This document shows positions 58,503-64,000 of a stretch of DNA of 64,000 nt, one piece after another. The position numbers and the translations under genes were made by a program. Below the pieces are notes generated by a model. It ran no database searches and was not told the origin of the DNA. It saw only the letters and a program-made list of their open reading frames with translations. How positions within the stretch are numbered: the stretch's first letter is position 1; each line of letters begins with the position of its first letter. Origin of the DNA: Exiguobacterium sp. AM39-5BH (GTDB taxonomy: Bacteria > Bacillota > Bacilli > Exiguobacteriales > Exiguobacteriaceae); the NCBI RefSeq assembly GCF_003467445.1, contig NZ_QSGS01000006.1, positions 62,001 through 126,000 on the forward strand. Reading direction: 5' to 3'.

Positions 58503-58772
58503 TCAGTCAAAAAACGGACGAACCGCTTCAGGAATCGCTTGTTCGACGCGCAGTTCGAGCGAGTCGCCGATTTGATTGAATCTCGTCTCGAACCCTTCTA
58601 CTTGAAACGCCACATCGGTCCCGACTTGGGCGATTTGGTCGAGCCATGCGTTACCGGTCAACGTGAATAATAAGAAGCCTGCGACCCCGGCCGCCATGAG
58701 CGTCAATGCGAGCGCACCGACGGCCACTCCTCGAATCAATCTGCCAATCTTTCCTCTGCTAGTTGAGCGCAT
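58503..58772 (-). CDS. small membrane-anchored protein, 89 aa
   Basis: A basic start, one helix (GALALTLMAAGVAGFLLFTL), then an extracellular helical tail containing WLDQIAQVGTDVAFQVE. No family recognised. It lies 70 bases upstream of the response regulator on the same strand, so it may be part of that signalling unit. GGGAGAGGG precedes the ATG. Confidence 0.6.
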   Translation of the reverse strand: MRSTSRGKIGRLIRGVAVGALALTLMAAGVAGFLLFTLTGNAWLDQIAQVGTDVAFQVEGFETRFNQIGDSLELRVEQAIPEAVRPFFD

Positions 58773-58880
58773 ATGTCCCTCTCCCTTATCCTTTTTCTTT
58801 ACTGTACGGGAGCGAGCTGAGAAAGAGCGGTGAAATGGATTAGAATTTGATGAGAAAAGAGGCCACAGCGCGCTGCGACC

Positions 58881-59807
58881 TCATTCTTCCTCGAGCACCG
58901 ATTTGGCAATCGGCGCCCAATACGTCCCGTCCATGGCGGCGACTTCGGCGAGTGTCGTCCGGTACGCATCATCCCCGGCCTTCTTCTCGGCGATACCTTT
59001 CATCCATAAGACGTCCGCCTTATATCCCGACTCGGGATACGTGTCGACATAGGCGGCATAATCTTTGATTTCTGCTTCACCGAGCTTGTTGTCGACGAGC
59101 AACCGATAAAACCCGACGGCTTGTTCCTGACCAGCTTTCGCCTTGCCGACGAGGAGCGCGTCGGCTTCCTTGTACCGCTTGTCCGAAACGAGGGTCTCGA
59201 CTTCGGCAAGTGGGATGACGGCCGGCGCTTCCGGTGCTTCCGCCGTCTCGTCCTCAGCCTGGAGCGCCTCGTTCGCCTCCTCGAGTCGAGCGACTTCTTG
59301 CTCGAGTTCTTCTAGCCGTTTTGCGAGCGCCTCGTCTTCCGTCACCGTTTCGACCCGTTCGTTTGACGCGGTCGGCGTCACGGGAGGCGGCTCTGAATCC
59401 GGCCAAAAGATGAGTGCGACCAGACCGAGACCGACGACGAGCGGCAGACCGAGCCATGTCTTATTCCATTTAAAGGCGTTCCGCCAATCTGACAAGTCCG
59501 CGTGACCCGTGACAGCCGGCGAGAACGAACGAAAGCGGCGCTTGGCCGCCTTCTTTCCGTTCGCCTTCACTTCGAGCGCTAGTCCGAGCCGATGAAACGC
59601 CGCCGGCACTTTCATCCCGAGAAGCGGTGTCATCCGTTCACTTGCTTCGATATAATATCCGTGGTCAAGCAGCGTCGTCACGACCCTGAACTCGTTCGCG
59701 ACGAGGCGAAACGTCGGATCGTGCTCGCCTTTTCGGACGAGCCATTCCGTCATATCGATGAGCGGTAGTTCCGCGAGTTCCCGATTTGCGAGTGTCCGTA
59801 CGTCCAT
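58881..59807 (-). CDS. membrane protein with coiled coil and TPR-like region
   Basis: A 308-residue protein. The cytoplasmic N-terminus (about 1-115) is helical; a single helix LGLPLVVGLGLVALIFW follows near residues 118-134; then an extracellular part with an acidic coiled coil (LAKRLEELEQEVARLEEANE) and helical repeats ending SVLEEE. I do not recognise a family. It is three bases downstream of glyA, hence co-transcribed. A link with glycine metabolism is not implied. Confidence 0.65.
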   Translation of the reverse strand: MDVRTLANRELAELPLIDMTEWLVRKGEHDPTFRLVANEFRVVTTLLDHGYYIEASERMTPLLGMKVPAAFHRLGLALEVKANGKKAAKRRFRSFSPAVTGHADLSDWRNAFKWNKTWLGLPLVVGLGLVALIFWPDSEPPPVTPTASNERVETVTEDEALAKRLEELEQEVARLEEANEALQAEDETAEAPEAPAVIPLAEVETLVSDKRYKEADALLVGKAKAGQEQAVGFYRLLVDNKLGEAEIKDYAAYVDTYPESGYKADVLWMKGIAEKKAGDDAYRTTLAEVAAMDGTYWAPIAKSVLEEE

Positions 59808-59810
59808 TCG

Positions 59811-61064
59811 TCAGCCTCGTTCAGGATAGAGCGGGAACTTCGACGTCAACGCGCGAACCGCTTCGTGCGCTTCCGTAAGGACTGCTTCATCTTCGTGGTT
59901 CGTCAAGACGCGTCCGATTAAGCGAGCGACTTCCCGCATATCGTCTTCTTTTAATCCGCGTGTCGTCATCGCGGCCGTCCCGAGACGAATTCCGCTCGTC
60001 ACGAACGGCGATGCCGGATCAAAGGGAATCGTGTTTTTGTTGACGGTGATGCCGGCTGCGTCAAGCGCATGCTCGGCCGCTTTTCCGGTGATGTCGATGC
60101 CGCGAAGGTCGACGAGGAGAAGGTGGTTATCTGTACCGCCCGACACGATACGGAGTCCTTCTTCTTCTAATCCTTGCGCGAGCACTTGCGCGTTCTTAAC
60201 GACTTGCGCCTGATAATCCTTGAATTCAGGTTGGAGCGCTTCGCCGAACGCCACGGCCTTCGCCGCGATGACGTGCATGAGCGGACCACCTTGAATGCCT
60301 GGGAAAATCGATTTATCAATCGCTTTGGCGAACTCTTCTTTACAGAGAATCATGCCGCCGCGCGGGCCGCGAAGCGTCTTGTGTGTCGTCGTCGTCACGA
60401 AATGTGCGTGCTCGACCGGGTTCGGATGAAGACCGGCCGCGACGAGACCAGCGATGTGAGCCATGTCGACCATGAGGTAGGCGCCGACGCTATCAGCGAT
60501 CTCACGGAACTTGGCGAAATCAATCGTCCGCGGGTACGCCGAGGCGCCAGCGACGATGAGTTTTGGTTTATGTTCTTTCGCGAGGGCTGCGACAACGTCG
60601 TAATCGATGTGTTCTGTCTCTTTGTCTACACCGTATTCAACGAAGTTGTACTGAACGCCTGAGAAGTTGACCGGACTTCCGTGCGTCAAATGGCCACCGT
60701 GCGACAAGTTCATGCCGAGCACCGTGTCCCCTGCTTCAAGGACGGTGAAGTAAACGGCCATGTTCGCTTGCGCACCCGAGTGCGGCTGGACGTTGGCGTG
60801 TTCTGCACCAAACAGTTCCTTGGCGCGATCGCGCGCCAAGTTCTCGGCCACGTCGACGAACTCACATCCACCGTAGTAGCGGCGGCCTGGATAACCTTCT
60901 GCGTACTTGTTCGTGAGCACGCCACCTTGCGCTTCCATGACAGCTTCTGAGACAAAATTCTCCGAGGCAATGAGTTCGATGTTCTCGCGTTGGCGACCGA
61001 GTTCGTGTTGCATCGCTTCAAACAATTCCGCATCCTGCACTTTCAACTTCGTCGTGTTTACCAT
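59811..61064 (-). CDS. glyA: serine hydroxymethyltransferase
   Basis: A 417-residue PLP enzyme converting serine and tetrahydrofolate to glycine and methylene-THF. The PLP lysine lies in [11 protein letters not shown]; other motifs are [34 protein letters not shown], and [19 protein letters not shown]. Its position near upp and ywlG is as in Bacillus. The upstream region has TACGAT as a -10 candidate; I did not find a clear PurR box. Confidence 0.97.
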   Translation of the reverse strand: MVNTTKLKVQDAELFEAMQHELGRQRENIELIASENFVSEAVMEAQGGVLTNKYAEGYPGRRYYGGCEFVDVAENLARDRAKELFGAEHANVQPHSGAQANMAVYFTVLEAGDTVLGMNLSHGGHLTHGSPVNFSGVQYNFVEYGVDKETEHIDYDVVAALAKEHKPKLIVAGASAYPRTIDFAKFREIADSVGAYLMVDMAHIAGLVAAGLHPNPVEHAHFVTTTTHKTLRGPRGGMILCKEEFAKAIDKSIFPGIQGGPLMHVIAAKAVAFGEALQPEFKDYQAQVVKNAQVLAQGLEEEGLRIVSGGTDNHLLLVDLRGIDITGKAAEHALDAAGITVNKNTIPFDPASPFVTSGIRLGTAAMTTRGLKEDDMREVARLIGRVLTNHEDEAVLTEAHEAVRALTSKFPLYPERG

Positions 61065-61192
61065 GTTGAAACCCCCTCTGAATGTCTAAAATTCAACACC
61101 CCCATCGTAACATATGCATCTTTTTTTGGGTATCGTCTAATCCAAGGACAAGTCGGGTATCATAAGGAAGAAGACAATCAGAGGAGCTACTT

Positions 61193-61978
61193 ATGGTTGA
61201 GACAAAACAAGTCACCATCACCCCGTTCGAACGCGAACGGACGATTCGGATTTATACGCCGGACGATTACGCCATGACGGACAAGCGGTATCCCGTGCTC
61301 TATATGCATGATGGACAGAACGTGTTCGACGACGAGGATGCGAGCTATAAGATGAGCTGGCGCGCCGGTGAGTACATGGACGCCTCGAAGCGCGACATCA
61401 TCATCGTCGGCATCGACAGCGCCCCAGGCGAGATGCGGCTCGACGAGTACGGTCCGTGGGAGAACCCGTACATCGGCGAGAGCCTACTCGGTCAAGACGT
61501 GACGCTCGGCGGCCAAGGGTCGGCCTACATTGAATACATCGCCCAAGAGTTGAAGCCAATGATTGACGCGAACTATCGGACGAAGCCGGACGAGACGGCG
61601 ATGATGGGCAGCTCGATGGGCGGCTTGATCTCGATTTACGCCGCTTGCGTCTACCCTGACGTTTTCAAGCGCGTCGCTTCATTGTCCTCGGCGTTCTGGT
61701 TCAACCAGACCGAGCTCGAGCAATTGATTGACGCGAGTGATTTGAACGGCGTCGAACGTCTATATATGGACGTCGGTCGCAAAGAAGTCGAACAGCCGTC
61801 AGCAGACGGACCGACGAACGAGATGTATCTCGAGTCGAGTGAGCGCGTCTACGCCCTGTTGCGCGACAAGGTCGACCATATCCGCTTCGAGGTCATCGAG
61901 GAAGGCGTGCACAATGAGCTCGCTTGGCGTCAACGTTTCCCGATGGTCATCTCGTATCTATTCAGCGAAGAGTTATAA
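61193..61978 (+). CDS. alpha/beta-hydrolase esterase (Fes/esterase D-like)
   Basis: A 261-residue cytoplasmic hydrolase. It has YPVLYMHDGQNVFDD, the oxyanion region, nucleophile Ser in GSSMGG, and a late His (EEGVHNELAW). This is the putative esterase family that includes enterobactin esterase and YbbA-type enzymes; the substrate is unknown. AGAGGAG precedes the ATG. It is the only plus-strand gene between glyA and ywlG. Confidence 0.85.
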   Translation: MVETKQVTITPFERERTIRIYTPDDYAMTDKRYPVLYMHDGQNVFDDEDASYKMSWRAGEYMDASKRDIIIVGIDSAPGEMRLDEYGPWENPYIGESLLGQDVTLGGQGSAYIEYIAQELKPMIDANYRTKPDETAMMGSSMGGLISIYAACVYPDVFKRVASLSSAFWFNQTELEQLIDASDLNGVERLYMDVGRKEVEQPSADGPTNEMYLESSERVYALLRDKVDHIRFEVIEEGVHNELAWRQRFPMVISYLFSEEL

Positions 61979-61980
61979 CG

Positions 61981-62015
61981 CAAAAAAAGTCGGTCGCGAG
62001 GACCGACTTTTTTAT
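61981..62015. terminator. bidirectional terminator
   Basis: AAAAAAAGTCGGTC / GACCGACTTTTTT with loop GCGAG, between convergent genes; T-runs on both strands. Confidence 0.92.
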
Positions 62016-62545
62016 TTGGCTGGATAGTGGGCCCGTGGGCCGCCAATCAGTTTCGGCCGTGTGACCGCAAATGTGACGTACGCCCCGCCGAGCTGTTTCG
62101 CCGACAACCGGACCGGGATCGCGACCGGTTTCAAATGCATACCGATCAACGTCGATCCGATATCGATACCGGCATCCGCTTGAATCGATTCGACGACGCA
62201 CGGGGCGTCGAATCGATCATATGCCTTCTCGGCCATCGCCCCGCCCGCCGAGCGGACCGGGACGACCGTCACTTCCGTCAAGCCGAACTGTTTTAAGGTC
62301 CGTCGCTCGATTGTCAAGGCACGATTGATATGTTCGCAGCCTTGAAAGGCGAGATGGACGCCGGTCTGATCTCGAAACGTCAGAAACGCCTCAATCAAGT
62401 CCGACGCCACATCAACCGAACCCGCTTTCCCAATCGTCTTACCGACGACCTCGCTCGTTGAACAACCGATGACGAGAATCTTTTCTTCATCTAACGGAAA
62501 TCGTTCATGTAACTCCGTCAATAAGTTCAAAAGTTCCGTCTTCAT
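62012..62545 (-). CDS. ywlG: DUF436 / TIGR01440 family protein YwlG
   Basis: A 177-residue protein of unknown function, widely conserved next to rpiB and glyA in Firmicutes. Recognisable elements are LVIGCSTSEVVGKTIGK, HLAFQGCEHINRALTIE and VPVRSAGGAMAEKAY. ATG 62545 starts five bases after the rpiB stop, which sets the start. The strict conservation suggests an enzyme. Confidence 0.9.
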   Translation of the reverse strand: MKTELLNLLTELHERFPLDEEKILVIGCSTSEVVGKTIGKAGSVDVASDLIEAFLTFRDQTGVHLAFQGCEHINRALTIERRTLKQFGLTEVTVVPVRSAGGAMAEKAYDRFDAPCVVESIQADAGIDIGSTLIGMHLKPVAIPVRLSAKQLGGAYVTFAVTRPKLIGGPRAHYPAK

Positions 62546-62550
62546 CGTCT

Positions 62551-62991
62551 TCACTTCGTTTCGTAAGCGCTCATCTTGTCGACACGGTTCGAGTGGCGTC
62601 CGCCTTCGAAGTCCGTATCGAGCCATGTCGTCACTAAGTCGATCGCAAGACCTGGTCCGATAACACGTTCACCCATCGTCATGATGTTCGAATCGTTGTG
62701 CTGACGCGTCGCCTTCGCGCTGAACGAGTCGTGCACGAGAGCCGCACGGATGCCTTTGACTTTGTTGGCAGCGATCCCAATCCCGATTCCTGTCCCGCAA
62801 ATCAAGATGCCACGGTCAAACTCACCGGCCGCGACCGCTTCGGCGACCGGAATGGCCACGTCCGGATAATCGATCGACTCGGCCGAATGTGTCCCGAAGT
62901 CTTTATACTCATGCCCGAGCTCTTCCAACAATCCGATAATGTCTTTTTTCAAATTAAATCCGCCGTGATCGGCGCCGATTGCGATTTTCAT
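62551..62991 (-). CDS. rpiB: ribose-5-phosphate isomerase B
   Basis: A 146-residue enzyme: IGADHGGFNLKKDII, active-site Cys in LICGTGIGIGIAANK, and RQHNDSNIMTMGERVIG with the catalytic His. Length and motifs are standard. Interconverts ribose-5-P and ribulose-5-P; may also act on allose-P. Located between ywlG and ywlE. Confidence 0.95.
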   Translation of the reverse strand: MKIAIGADHGGFNLKKDIIGLLEELGHEYKDFGTHSAESIDYPDVAIPVAEAVAAGEFDRGILICGTGIGIGIAANKVKGIRAALVHDSFSAKATRQHNDSNIMTMGERVIGPGLAIDLVTTWLDTDFEGGRHSNRVDKMSAYETK

Positions 62992-62995
62992 TACG

Positions 62996-63495
62996 TTATT
63001 CCCCCGTCTTCTTTGGTAGGCGTCTCGGTGGTTTCGTCACCTTTGACCCGTCATTCGTCAATTTTAACACAAGTCGATTCACAAGTGGTTCGAGTTCGTT
63101 TCGAACTTGACGGTAGACGTTCATCGACCCTCCAAACGGGTCGTTGATGTCGCGTTCGAGTCCCGTGACGAACTCGTATAACGTGAACGTGCGGTCGGCC
63201 AAATCGGGATACGTATCCCGAATCTGTTCACGATGCGCTCGTGTCATCGTCAAGATGACGTCCGACCACCCTCCGAGACTTCGTCGAATGTCTGGGTCAC
63301 GTGTTCAAGTTCAATTCCTCGTTCACGCAACACTTGGAGTGCATTTTCTGATGCGTCGAACCCTTGCATCGTCCGAAGCCCGGCTGAACGAATATCGAAC
63401 TCGTCCCCCGTCACTTTCGAGCGCAGCAGGGCCATCGCCATCGGGCTTCGGCATGTGTTCCCACTACATATGAATAATACGCGTTTCATCGACAT
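62996..63495 (-). pseudogene. ywlE: low-molecular-weight protein-tyrosine/arginine phosphatase YwlE, frameshifted
   Basis: The N-terminal half, from ATG 63495 behind AGGAGG, has the phosphatase loop CSGNTCRSPMA. The frame is lost after DEVSEGG near 63265. The C-terminal half (TMTRAHREQIRDTYPD, then INDPFGGSMNVYR with the general-acid Asp) continues in the next frame to 62996. One missing base between 63265 and 63266 repairs it. Both halves show no other decay, so this is probably a sequence error. In Bacillus YwlE removes phosphate from protein arginine. Confidence 0.88.
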
Positions 63496-63529
63496 CGCGT
63501 GATCCTCCTCTATGTCCTTAAGCCTCTTC

Positions 63530-64000
63530 CTATGAACGGATGACTTTACCGCCAGCCGCCTTGTAGAGGCGGTTATAAACGGCAAGAGCGACTCCCGTCG
63601 GTTCAATCCGATTCACGTAGATCTCTTCTACATCCGTCTCGTCAAATTTACGCAACGCCTCATATAATCGCCGCGCCGCCGTCTCCATCGAAGTCCCGAG
63701 GGAGAGCGTGACTTCAGCCGGCGTCGTCGCTTCATCGAACACGAGCGCGCCTACTCGCTTGCCCGCTTCCTGCCGTGCCGTGATAACACGAACAAGGTCT
63801 TCGCGTCCCCCTTCGACTAAATAAAGGGAAGCGCTCGGAGCATAATGCGTGTACTTCATTCCTGGTGATCGTGGCGCAGCTGTTTCATCGTTCAAGTTGG
63901 CATCGAGAATGACCGGGCCGATGACCGCTTCGATTGCTTCTTTCGTCACGCCGCCCGGACGTAAAATCGTCGCCGGTTCTGCCGTGCAATCAATCACAGT
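63530..64000 (-). CDS. ywlC: threonylcarbamoyl-AMP synthase (Sua5/YwlC), C-terminal part
   Basis: The frame is open to the window edge; only the end of the catalytic domain (STVIDCT-like VIDCTAEPATILRPGGVT) and the Sua5 C-terminal domain (SPGMKYTHYAP, GALVFDEATTP, ALAVYNRLYKAAGGKVI) are visible. The enzyme starts t6A tRNA modification. It probably leads the ywlC-ywlE-rpiB-ywlG unit. Confidence 0.92.
   Translation of the reverse strand, partial: TVIDCTAEPATILRPGGVTKEAIEAVIGPVILDANLNDETAAPRSPGMKYTHYAPSASLYLVEGGREDLVRVITARQEAGKRVGALVFDEATTPAEVTLSLGTSMETAARRLYEALRKFDETDVEEIYVNRIEPTGVALAVYNRLYKAAGGKVIRS

Overview
The window looks like chromosome of a low-GC Gram-positive bacterium of the order Bacillales, most likely Exiguobacterium. 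The backbone order flhP-flhO-mbl-murA-ywzB-atpCDGAHFEBI-upp-glyA-ywlG-rpiB-ywlE-ywlC is the Bacillus arrangement without the sporulation genes spoIID and spoIIID that normally sit between mbl and murA. Starts (ATG, GTG, TTG), strong AGGAGG ribosome sites and U-rich hairpin terminators are typical of Firmicutes. The genus is inferred from gene order and protein style; no 16S gene is present. I saw no rRNA, tRNA or CRISPR array.

Region 1 (1-11.6 kb): a DedA fragment, a TerC-type exporter, a 57-residue membrane peptide, a MurE-like ligase, a two-component system, and a copper/silver island (DUF305 protein, a frameshifted F510_1955-type lipoprotein, CopB-type ATPase, multicopper oxidase, YdhK-type lipoprotein). 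Region 2 (12-16.4 kb): an SH3-M23 endopeptidase, an NmrA-like reductase, an orphan cytoplasmic histidine kinase, a second small membrane peptide, and a decayed IS1182-type element with intact ends. Region 3 (16.4-21.9 kb): a tightly overlapping operon for glycerol-3-phosphate import and phosphodiester use, glpP-ugpC-ugpA-ugpE-ugpB-ugpQ, preceded by a leader terminator that GlpP probably controls. Region 4 (22-31.9 kb): an unrecognised protein, an Fe-S photolyase-like protein, an accessory operon of Xre regulator, ImmA/IrrE peptidase and PIN-like protein, a methyltransferase, a C45 hydrolase, a chemotaxis receptor, fabZ and epuA. Region 5 (32-52.7 kb): mscL, a glycerate kinase, flagellar rod genes, mbl, murA, the ATP synthase operon and upp. 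Region 6 (52.8-64 kb): a GH114-like secreted protein, two unknown secreted or anchored proteins, a second two-component system, glyA, an esterase, ywlG, rpiB, ywlE and ywlC.

Two features of the sequence affect its reading. First, single-base losses break otherwise well conserved genes (F510_1955 lipoprotein, IS transposase, flhO, a histidine kinase, atpA, ywlE). Breaks in atpA and ywlE suggest sequence errors for at least some of these. Second, two chimeric gene junctions, near 36.59 and 51.39 kb, bracket the mbl-atp block. Minus-strand kinase pieces lie on its two outer sides: a C-terminal half on the left and an N-terminal CHASE3 half on the right. Together they could make one kinase, so this may be a real rearrangement, two separate deletions, or a misassembly.

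The best candidate for an under-described system is the Xre / ImmA-IrrE / PIN-like operon at 24.4-26.5 kb. Next in interest are the GlpP-controlled ugp operon and the pair of related small membrane peptides.
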